DNA from: Acinetobacter bereziniae LMG 1003 = CIP 70.12
GTDB lineage: Bacteria; Pseudomonadota; Gammaproteobacteria; Pseudomonadales; Moraxellaceae
DNA length: 64,000 nucleotides
Reading direction: 5' to 3'
Assembly (NCBI RefSeq): GCF_000368925.1
Contig: NZ_KB849756.1
Location: 280,823 to 344,822 of the forward strand
Positions within the stretch are counted from its first letter, which is position 1. Every line of letters begins with the position of its first letter. The notes beneath the pieces are model-generated. The model saw nothing but the letters and a program-made list of their open reading frames with translations. It ran no database searches and was not told the DNA's origin. A program made the translations under genes and the position numbers. Below are positions 8,745 to 16,163 of this stretch, piece by piece.

Positions 8745-9359
8745 ATGAGCCAAGCTAAATTTCCTAAGATGCTAGACTACGAAAAACTAAAGCAGCAGTT
8801 TGGCGAGGATGAAACTGCACCTCTTCCTCCAACTAGCACAATAAGCAATGAGGTCAATAATGAGCATGCCTTTATCGCTAATCAAGATTGCACACCAGCA
8901 CCACAGGGCTTAACGGGAACACGTTTACGATCATATGCTTTTGCAGTCTTAACCCGTAAAGAATATTCCAAAGCAGATCTTATTGAAAAACTGATGACTT
9001 TGGCACAAAGCCGTGAAGAAGTTTTAACATTAGTGGACGAATTATCTGAAAATAACTATCAAAGCGATCAACGTGTCGCTGAAATGACGGTTCGTAGCCA
9101 AGTTCGCAAAGGCAAAGGACCTAATCGAATCAAGTTAGCCTTGCGTGCTAAACATCTCGATAAAAGCTTAGTACGAGAAGATATTGCTGAAATTGATTGG
9201 TATGAACAAGCTTATCAACTTAAAGTCAAAAAATATGGTTTTGAGGTAAGCAAAGACCCTAAAATCAAAGCTAAACAAATCCGTTTCTTACAATATCGTG
9301 GCTTTGAAATGGACGTGATTATGAAAGCGATTTCTAGAAAAGAAAATGAAGATGGATAA
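8745..9359 (+). CDS. recX: Regulatory protein RecX
   Basis: 204 residues. The helical RecX repeats occupy roughly residues 60-200: R-L-R-S-Y-A-F-A-V-L-T-R-K-E-Y-S, then N-Y-Q-S-D-Q-R-V-A-E and R-x-x-G-P-N-R-I-x-x-x-L. RecX binds in the RecA filament groove and limits its extension. The first 55 residues are a variable Pro/acidic extension. Unlike the common recA-recX adjacency, 2.5 kb carrying an SDR and a ligase gene separates the two here. Confidence 0.9.
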   Translation: MSQAKFPKMLDYEKLKQQFGEDETAPLPPTSTISNEVNNEHAFIANQDCTPAPQGLTGTRLRSYAFAVLTRKEYSKADLIEKLMTLAQSREEVLTLVDELSENNYQSDQRVAEMTVRSQVRKGKGPNRIKLALRAKHLDKSLVREDIAEIDWYEQAYQLKVKKYGFEVSKDPKIKAKQIRFLQYRGFEMDVIMKAISRKENEDG

Positions 9360-9454
9360 TAAATATCTAAAATGAGTTATAGATAAAGTAGCTAGTGATT
9401 GGTGGAATAGAAGAAAAAATTATATTTTGGATAATTATTAGATTTAGAAAATCT

Positions 9455-9567
<113 letters not shown>

Positions 9568-9580
9568 ATTGCAAGAACAG

Positions 9581-9608
9581 AGTATAGAGATTTTTTATTT
9601 TCTTGCAA
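9581..9608 (-). promoter_or_regulatory. Sigma-70 promoter of the SRP RNA gene
   Basis: On the reverse strand, -35 TTGCAA (9603-9608) and -10 TATACT (9581-9586) are separated by 16 bases, placing transcription start a few bases before the paired 5' end of the RNA. Confidence 0.6.
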
Positions 9609-9690
9609 GCCAAACATTGTGATTTTCTCAAGTTATTCATTCGTTTGCTTATTTCGTCATCAATGTGGTTATTTTTTGCAAAAAAACCAT

Positions 9691-9742
9691 AAAAAAAAGC
9701 CATAAAAAAAGTTGAGTGGACTAGACTCGGGCTTTATGGCTT
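9691..9742 (-). terminator. Terminator of the OmpW-like gene
   Basis: Reverse-strand stem AAGCCATAAA/TTTATGGCTT (9733-9742 with 9697-9706) with a long loop containing a small GAGT/ACTC hairpin, followed by a run of T on that strand. It lies 70 bases after the porin stop. Confidence 0.7.
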
Positions 9743-9811
9743 GAGGGGGAAACTTAATCATCATTAAAACGTGTTATGACTTACTCATATTTAAGGATTC
9801 ACCTGCTCTCT

Positions 9812-10924
9812 TTAAAAACGATATCCAATGCCTAAATAGCTCATCAATGGATCAATCTGAATTTTAGTTTTGGCATAAATCAATTGTTTTCCAGTATTGT
9901 CATTCAAAACTGAAATGGTGGCTGTATTGTCAAGTTTTGCATATGATACAGATGCCGTAGCAAACCAATTCTCTTTAAAGTCATAAGTAAACCCTGCAGA
10001 AAAGATCGGAGCAAAAGCATCATTTGCATCTGCTTTAACTCGCATTTTACCTGTTGAAGCTTTACCTTCCAAAGCGGCACCTGCTTTCTGATCATCAATA
10101 TTTTGAATCATATACCCCGCTGCAATTAAATCATTTTTAACGCCAGCATTGATTTTAATCTCATTGAAATAAGCATACATAAAGCCAAAACCTAGAAATG
10201 GTCTTAATTTATTAATACCAGGTCGCCCAAAATAATATTGTGCTTGTAATGCTGGTGTCCAAGCTCGTGCTGAGGCGGCATAGTTATATTGATCTAAATT
10301 TGTAATTAACAAATTATTTTTTAAGTATAAATTTCCGGAATCCCCGCCGAATGGTTGTGAGGTCGCTGAAAATGGTGCATATATCTGCCCTTTTCCTTTT
10401 AAATCTACAGTAGGTGGAATACCCCCCATCAGCTGAATCGAAACATGTTCATTGATGTTATAATTAAACATTAGCCCAGCCGTATTGACGTTTTTAACTT
10501 CCAATCCTGCATTTGCCGTCCATGCACTTAAGCCATTAATTTCAGCGATACCTGTAGCATATTCAAGCGCAGCTTCAGGATTCTCCGCATTTGGTATCAT
10601 TTCCAAAATATAATCAAGCACATATTTCCCTGTCGTAGGGTCTTGCATATTGACCAAACTAATCAGTTGCGGGTCCATTTGATTGATTCGAGCTTGATCT
10701 AAATTTTTAGCAACAGCAGCCCCTGAAATCATCCCTACTTTAGACATTGTTTTTTCAGCAACAGAAGTATTAATCCTGAAAGGTTGAGCATCTCCTGTTG
10801 ACCGCACATTCAGCCAACCCGCTGAAATGGAAAATCTTTTAAAATCTTGAGCATATACCATATGACTAGCAAATAAGTATGATACGCCAAGTACAATGTT
10901 TACATACAATAGCTGATTTTTCAT
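9812..10924 (-). CDS. OmpW-family outer membrane protein, long form
   Basis: 370 residues with a signal peptide cleaved near residue 25 (V-Y-A) and a C-terminal Phe typical of outer-membrane barrels. Segments such as F-x-x-S-A-G-W-L-N-V, F-N-Y-N-I-N-E-H-V-S-I-Q-L and R-P-F-L-G-F-G-F match OmpW/AlkL strands. OmpW proteins form eight-stranded barrels for small hydrophobic molecules and are usually about 210-230 residues. The extra length comes from insertions near residues 45-125 and 275-300, probably enlarged loops. Transcribed alone: a terminator follows and a long AT-rich region precedes. Ligand unknown. Confidence 0.8.
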   Translation of the reverse strand: MKNQLLYVNIVLGVSYLFASHMVYAQDFKRFSISAGWLNVRSTGDAQPFRINTSVAEKTMSKVGMISGAAVAKNLDQARINQMDPQLISLVNMQDPTTGKYVLDYILEMIPNAENPEAALEYATGIAEINGLSAWTANAGLEVKNVNTAGLMFNYNINEHVSIQLMGGIPPTVDLKGKGQIYAPFSATSQPFGGDSGNLYLKNNLLITNLDQYNYAASARAWTPALQAQYYFGRPGINKLRPFLGFGFMYAYFNEIKINAGVKNDLIAAGYMIQNIDDQKAGAALEGKASTGKMRVKADANDAFAPIFSAGFTYDFKENWFATASVSYAKLDNTATISVLNDNTGKQLIYAKTKIQIDPLMSYLGIGYRF

Positions 10925-12339
10925 ACACTCATCCTTAAATATAAATTTATTTTTACTAAATAATTCACATTAAGAATGTATACAAAAAAACAATTTTGAC
11001 ATTTAAATTCAGACGAAGTGAAAATGATTAATTATAAAAATCTATATATCATTATTATAAAAATTCAAAAATATAATTTAAAATGATTCAAAAATAAAAT
11101 CATAAATTTATTAAAAATTAAAAACACTTCAATAATTTATCGTTTTTAAAAATATAATCAAAGCATCAACTTCATCAAATATAAAAAAAGTTCACAGTCC
11201 CAATATAATACACAAAATAATCATACACTCTCAAACAAAAATGTATTTCTTTTTGTACATAATGATTAAATTTGTGATCTAGACATAAATAAAACTTAAA
11301 AAATAATATTAATATTAAAAATTTAATATCAAATATGGAGTAATACACATAAAAATCAAGCTAGCATATTTATATAATGAAAATTTCATAGAATAGCTCA
11401 CCCTCTTTTCACTTTTTCTCAAAGTTTGACCGATCTCGAAGCTTCCCTATTATCAAAGATAAGAAAGAATACTCAATATGATTAACCAATCATCATTTTT
11501 AACAAATATAGTCAAACCGCCTATTTACATACAAGTGATTCATCTTCAATCAACTTTATGCTTTTTATATGAATTTTTAAAAGTTTTGCTTAAACAGTTT
11601 TTGTATTTTTGATTTACTGATTGTTTTGCTATCGCGAAGCGACATGGATGGTCGCCATGTTGAGTGGGGATATATGAGCAAAAAAAAAGCACTAGTTTGT
11701 TTCCAGCGCAAGAGTGAAACACCATCTACACAAAACAATTTAAACTTTAAATGTAAAACGTGGCATTGCAAGCTTTATATCAGTAAACAATATATTTATC
11801 GCATTGATTTTATTGATCTAGAAATTATATTTACTGTATGAGTTTTTCAACAGATTGACTATAAAATGATAAATAATACCTACTCGCACTTGTTCTATTA
11901 AATTTAAACATTCGTCAATGCCTAACAAAACTGTGACATCGATCCAGAAACCCATACTGGTTTTGATATAATCGAGAATTCAGACATTTTGATGAGACTT
12001 AATTAACAAACTTTACCTTTTAAAATTAAATTGCTTTATCCATAACAAAGATTCAGCGCAACCATGATAAATAAAATGTACTCAATAAATAACAATGGCT
12101 TGATTGCAACCACAGTCATTAGACAAATTGCTGTAACACATTCGTCATCTCAAAAGCTTAATTCCCCATTGATCAACGGATTTATTACAAAAAGCCTTCA
12201 CATTCCACTAGAATTATCTGAACATTGTAAAAGCACCTTGCAATTCCGCTTCTAGCCGTTTTTAATGATCACATTTACTGGTTTTCAAGCAACTTTATTC
12301 CTTATTTGGGAAGATTTTGACTTTAATGGATTTTCAATT
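10925..12339. other. Long AT-rich intergenic region
   Basis: About 1.4 kb between the divergent OmpW-like and cpoB genes. The left 600 bases are extremely AT-rich and hold no recognisable gene. A dispersed repeat occupies 11578-11863. A TATAAT-like element near 11962 and a second AT-rich leader precede cpoB; the short forward ORF at 12064-12255 has no coding character. In many bacteria tolB-pal precede cpoB, but they are absent here. Confidence 0.5.
11578..11863. repeat. Dispersed repeat, copy A
   Basis: Closely matches 46868-47185 (copy B). Shared blocks include the GCGACATGG hairpin region, CGCCATGTTGAG, CAATTTAAACTTTA, TTGCAAGCTTTATATCA and a nearly identical last 60 bases ending TTTTTCAACAGATTGACTATA. 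Copy A lacks about 30 bases present in B and its internal hairpins are degraded. The sequence TATAGTCAA at 11507-11515 mirrors the right end TTGACTATA, so the element could begin there. Confidence 0.75.
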
Positions 12340-13209
12340 ATGCTAAAAAAGCATGCTCTCTTTTCGATTGCCTTACTCAGTTCAGCATCTTTATATGCGA
12401 TTCCAATTGAGTCTCGTGGATTAAGCAACGCGTCCTCAGGAAATGATATAGCGAATTCCCCTGCTCCAATTACTGGAAATATGAATTGGGATCTTATTCA
12501 AAAGAATCAGCAACTCGAAAATCAGATTCGTGAATTACGTGGCAAAATTGAAGAACAAGATCACGCTATTGATCAGCTCAATAAAGAACTAAGCAATCGC
12601 TATACCGACCTCGATCAACGTCTTGAGTTATTGAACCAAAAGTTAGAGCCAGACAATAATTCTCAAGAACAACAAACACCTGCTGAAAATGCACCGACGA
12701 CAAATCCTACTGTCGAAAATCCAGAACAGACCACACAGACAGCAGCACCGAATCAAACAGCCACACAACAGCAACCTGCAACACAAACAGCTCAAACCTC
12801 AGCAACACCTACAAACAGTAACAATACCAGTGATCCTATTGCGCTTGAAAAAGCCGCCTATACTGTTGCTTTAGATGCTTATAAGAAAGGTGGTGCAAAA
12901 CAAGCCATTGCGCCAATGCAAAATTTTATTAAAAATTATCCAAACAGTATTTATACAGGAAATGCTTATTTTTGGTTGGCTGAGTTTCAATTGGCAATTG
13001 ATCCACCGAACTACAATGAAGCTAAAAAGAATTACGAGATCGTCGCTGCTAAATTCCCTAACTCGTCAAAAGCACCACGTGCTTTATACCAACTTTATAG
13101 TATTGCAAAAGATGTCAATAAAAATACGCAAACAGCAAATGTCTATAAAAGTAAATTGTTAAGCACCTACCCTAAGTCTGAAGAAGCAGGTTATTTCAAA
13201 AAGGGCTAA
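12340..13209 (+). CDS. cpoB: Cell division coordinator CpoB (YbgF)
   Basis: 289 residues from ATG 12340, which follows TGGA and begins a clear signal peptide (M-L-K-K-H-A-L-F-S, cleavage near A-Y-A, residue 20). An in-frame upstream start at 12265 would bury the signal and is rejected. Residues about 45-105 form a coiled coil, then a Gln/Thr/Ala/Pro-rich linker to about 180, then tetratricopeptide repeats (A-Y-x-x-A-L-D-A-Y-K-K-G, Y-P-N-S-x-Y-T-G-N-A-Y-F-W-L). CpoB works with the Tol-Pal complex in the periplasm, coupling outer-membrane constriction to septal peptidoglycan synthesis. It stands alone, not next to tol-pal. Confidence 0.9.
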   Translation: MLKKHALFSIALLSSASLYAIPIESRGLSNASSGNDIANSPAPITGNMNWDLIQKNQQLENQIRELRGKIEEQDHAIDQLNKELSNRYTDLDQRLELLNQKLEPDNNSQEQQTPAENAPTTNPTVENPEQTTQTAAPNQTATQQQPATQTAQTSATPTNSNNTSDPIALEKAAYTVALDAYKKGGAKQAIAPMQNFIKNYPNSIYTGNAYFWLAEFQLAIDPPNYNEAKKNYEIVAAKFPNSSKAPRALYQLYSIAKDVNKNTQTANVYKSKLLSTYPKSEEAGYFKKG

Positions 13210-13234
13210 AAACAAAGTCATTGTGTTAGTTATA

Positions 13235-13262
13235 AAAAATGCCTCATCGTGAGGCATTTTTT
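13235..13262. terminator. Bidirectional terminator between cpoB and lpxA
   Basis: Stem AAAAATGCCTCA/TGAGGCATTTTT with a TCG loop; A and T runs on both sides serve the convergent cpoB and lpxA transcripts. Confidence 0.9.
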
Positions 13263-13288
13263 ATATTTAGCTTTTTATCATGAAATGA

Positions 13289-14077
13289 TTAACGCACAAT
13301 ACCACGTTTAGATTCTAATACAGAATCTATCAGCAATTGTGCTTCTTCAACTTCAGGAAGAATCTCTTGGCGAATGCGTTCAATTGCCTGTTCAGTCGTT
13401 AAATTTTCTTTATAGATCAATTTAAAAGACTCTCTTAAGCCTTGAATCACGTTCTTAGACCAGCCTTTACGACGCATTCCTTCAACATTCATACCATATG
13501 CATGTGCAGGATTACCAGAAACCATCACATAAGCTGGTACATCTTTTAGAATGAGTGATGCTCCGCCAATCATACTGTAAGAATCAATCTTACAGAACTG
13601 ATGGATACCCGAGTTTCCACCAACGATAACAAAGTCACCAATATGAACATGACCAGCAATACCAACATTATTTGCAAAAATATTGTTATTTCCAATCTGG
13701 CAATCGTGTGCAATATGCGTATTGACCATCAGTAAGTTGTTGCTACCCACTTTGGTTAATCCATGATCTTGTACAGTTCCACGATGTAGACTGCAATGTT
13801 CACGAATCTTATTGTTGTCACCGATTTCCAACCAAGTTTCTTCACCTTGATATTTTAAATCCTGACAAACTTCACCGACACTCGCAAACTGAAAAATTTC
13901 GTTGTTTTTTCCAATTCGGGTAAACCCACCAATCACAACATGTGAATGGAGTTTGGTACCAGCACCAATGGTCACTTGAGGTCCAATAATACAATAGGGA
14001 CCAATTTGAACATCAGGTGCTATCACTGCAGAAGCGTCAATAATAGCGGTTGGGTGTATTAAATCGTTACTGCTCAT
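13289..14077 (-). CDS. lpxA: UDP-N-acetylglucosamine acyltransferase LpxA
   Basis: 262 residues of left-handed beta-helix hexapeptide repeats. It transfers a hydroxyacyl chain from acyl carrier protein to the 3-OH of UDP-GlcNAc, the first step of lipid A synthesis in the cytoplasm. The catalytic His is His124 in N-T-H-I-A-H-D-C. Its ATG overlaps the fabZ stop by four bases, implying coupled translation. Last gene of the pyrH-to-lpxA block and ends at a bidirectional terminator. In A. baumannii, loss of lpxA, lpxC or lpxD abolishes lipooligosaccharide and gives colistin resistance; the gene here looks intact. Confidence 0.97.
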   Translation of the reverse strand: MSSNDLIHPTAIIDASAVIAPDVQIGPYCIIGPQVTIGAGTKLHSHVVIGGFTRIGKNNEIFQFASVGEVCQDLKYQGEETWLEIGDNNKIREHCSLHRGTVQDHGLTKVGSNNLLMVNTHIAHDCQIGNNNIFANNVGIAGHVHIGDFVIVGGNSGIHQFCKIDSYSMIGGASLILKDVPAYVMVSGNPAHAYGMNVEGMRRKGWSKNVIQGLRESFKLIYKENLTTEQAIERIRQEILPEVEEAQLLIDSVLESKRGIVR

Positions 14078-14559
14078 GCCTGCTCTAATTTCTGATGAGA
14101 AATGATAATTTCAGCTGTCGCTGCTACCACGCCGTCAACACTGGCAGTACATAAATACTTGTAAATGCCACGTTTTTGCATGAGTAATTCAGATTTTAGC
14201 ACGAGTTGGTCACCTGGTACGACTTGTTTTTTAAATCGTATTTTTTCAGCGCCAGCGAATAAGAACAACGAACCAGGTCGAGGTTTTTCATTATTCATGA
14301 TAAAACCAAGCACACCAGAAACCTGTGCCATCGCCTCAACGATCAAAACACCCGGCATAATTGGATAGCCAGGGAAATGACCTTGCATAAATTCTTCATT
14401 AATTGAAACGTTTTTGTATCCTACAATCCCATTCTCTGTAACTTCAGTTACACGATCTACAAGCAAGAACGGATAACGGTGAGGAAGATACTCACGAATC
14501 GTTTGGGTTTGCATTGGTAATTCAGGAACCGTAAAAGGTAGAGATTTAGACTCAGTCAT
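14074..14559 (-). CDS. fabZ: 3-hydroxyacyl-[ACP] dehydratase FabZ
   Basis: 161 residues with the hot-dog fold signature G-H-F-P-G-Y-P-I-M-P-G-V-L-I-V-E-A; His61 and Glu75 are the catalytic pair. It dehydrates beta-hydroxyacyl-ACP during fatty acid elongation and competes with LpxA and LpxD for the same pool, which is the logic of this cluster. Two bases separate it from lpxD, and its end overlaps lpxA. Confidence 0.96.
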   Translation of the reverse strand: MTESKSLPFTVPELPMQTQTIREYLPHRYPFLLVDRVTEVTENGIVGYKNVSINEEFMQGHFPGYPIMPGVLIVEAMAQVSGVLGFIMNNEKPRPGSLFLFAGAEKIRFKKQVVPGDQLVLKSELLMQKRGIYKYLCTASVDGVVAATAEIIISHQKLEQA

Positions 14560-14561
14560 AA

Positions 14562-15632
14562 TTATTTACGCGACTTTAAAGTTGATTCAATGGACTCGAT
14601 TTGAGCCTGCATATGATCTATTTGTTTCACCAATTTGGTCAATGGCACATCTGCTAATTGTCTTAAGCGAACAACTGTTCTTTTCCAATGATTTGTTTCA
14701 AATTGTCCAGTTCCTGAAGAATAAGAACCTGCTTCAGAAATACTTTTTGTGACTATTGACATTCCAGTAATCGTCACATTATCGGCAATTTTTATGTGAC
14801 CAACCACCCCAACAGCACCAGCAAAGATACAGTTTTTGCCAATAATTGTGCTGCCGGCGATACCACACTTCGCAGCGATAGCCGTATTCTCACCAATCTG
14901 AACGTTATGCGCGATTTGCACAAGATTATCAATAATCACACCATCATGGATAATCGTATCATCCAAAGCACCACGATCCACGCTACAGTTTGAACCGATC
15001 CGCACATCATTTCCAATACGGACAGAACCCAACTGCGCGATACGATTCCATTTTCCTTGATAAGGTGCAAATCCGAAACCTTCGCCACCAATTACAGTAT
15101 TGGCATGAATTCGAACACGGTCTGCAATCTTGGTCTGACCAGTCAGTGTGACTTGAGAATCAATAAAGCAGTCTTTACCAATCTCAACACCATCATCTAT
15201 TCGAGTATTAGATTGAACAATCGTATTGGAACCGATGACACAATCTTCACCGATCACCACATAATGCCCAATATAAGCATCGTCAGCAATAATCGCAGAT
15301 GGAGCGATCTGAGCAGTACTTTCAATCCCACGTTTGGTCACTTTAATCTCAAATTGATGCGTAAGCATTGCAAAAGCAAGATATGGATTTGCAACCACAA
15401 CGAAATTCTGGTGATTGGAAAGTTGCTCTTTTAACGCAGCTGTCACAATTAAAGCACCAGCTTTAGAATTCTGTGCTTCAGCTAAATATTTATCGCCATT
15501 GACGAAAGCAATATGATGAGATTGAGCCTGTTCTAAACTCGCAAGTCCACTGAGTAGCAACTTTGGTTGACCAATTAGCTCACCTTGAACAAGTTGAGCT
15601 AATTCATCGAGATGAAATTGATTTGATCGCAT
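14562..15632 (-). CDS. lpxD: UDP-3-O-acylglucosamine N-acyltransferase LpxD
   Basis: 356 residues. The N-terminal uridine-binding domain (to about residue 100) is followed by hexapeptide repeats forming a left-handed beta helix, with the catalytic His in I-A-H-N-V-Q-I-G, and a C-terminal helix (residues about 320-356). It adds the second acyl chain to the lipid A precursor. Three bases separate it from the upstream skp gene. Confidence 0.96.
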   Translation of the reverse strand: MRSNQFHLDELAQLVQGELIGQPKLLLSGLASLEQAQSHHIAFVNGDKYLAEAQNSKAGALIVTAALKEQLSNHQNFVVVANPYLAFAMLTHQFEIKVTKRGIESTAQIAPSAIIADDAYIGHYVVIGEDCVIGSNTIVQSNTRIDDGVEIGKDCFIDSQVTLTGQTKIADRVRIHANTVIGGEGFGFAPYQGKWNRIAQLGSVRIGNDVRIGSNCSVDRGALDDTIIHDGVIIDNLVQIAHNVQIGENTAIAAKCGIAGSTIIGKNCIFAGAVGVVGHIKIADNVTITGMSIVTKSISEAGSYSSGTGQFETNHWKRTVVRLRQLADVPLTKLVKQIDHMQAQIESIESTLKSRK

Positions 15633-15635
15633 TGA

Positions 15636-16121
15636 TTATTTAATTGCATTAACCTTTTGGATCATTTTAGCAGTTAAATCATTCTTTGCGTCATACGCAA
15701 GTGCTGAATTTTTATTCAAAATAAAGTCTAAACCTGCTTCTTGGCGCAATTGTTCAGCAGCTTGCTTTACGCGCGTTTCAAAAGTCGTATTGGTATTTTG
15801 AATTGTGCTCTGAACTTTTGCCTGAACACCTTGCTGAATCGTTTGGAATTCATTTACTTTAGCTTGGTATTGCGCATTGATTTGCTGAACATTTGCACCT
15901 TGAGCTTGAGCTTTTTGCTTCAACGCTTCAATATCTTTAGTGATTTGTTCTAATTTAGTGGTTTGCGGTTTAACAGATTGCTCTAAACTTGCATTTTGCT
16001 GTTTTAAGAACGTACTACTCTCTACAACTTTTTCCAAGTCAACCACGCCAAAGCCCGCTGCTTGAACCAGTCCAGCAAACCCTAAGCCTAAGCCCATCAC
16101 CATCATTTTCATTGTTTTCAT
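15636..16121 (-). CDS. skp: Periplasmic chaperone Skp/OmpH
   Basis: 161 residues with a signal peptide ending near A-Q-A-A (about residue 22), then a short core strand (G-F-G-V-V-D-L-E-K-V) and a long Gln/Lys/Ala-rich coiled-coil hairpin between residues 40 and 130, the jellyfish-tentacle architecture of Skp. It holds unfolded outer-membrane proteins in the periplasm for BamA, encoded directly upstream. Position between bamA and lpxD is the standard one. Confidence 0.92.
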   Translation of the reverse strand: MKTMKMMVMGLGLGFAGLVQAAGFGVVDLEKVVESSTFLKQQNASLEQSVKPQTTKLEQITKDIEALKQKAQAQGANVQQINAQYQAKVNEFQTIQQGVQAKVQSTIQNTNTTFETRVKQAAEQLRQEAGLDFILNKNSALAYDAKNDLTAKMIQKVNAIK

Positions 16122-16163
16122 ATGTGTTCCTTATCGTCTTTAAATATTAAAGAAAGATCGCAC

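Noticed and set aside
11626..11841. 71-codon ORF in repeat copy A, similar to one at 47005-47223 in copy B
   Set aside because: Similarity is explained by DNA identity of the repeat; the 5' parts differ and starts lack ribosome-binding sites.
12064..12255. 63-codon forward ORF upstream of cpoB
   Set aside because: No ribosome-binding site, no family resemblance, AT-rich leader context.
14796..14993. Forward ORF opposite lpxD
   Set aside because: Antisense shadow of regular hexapeptide-repeat codons in lpxD.
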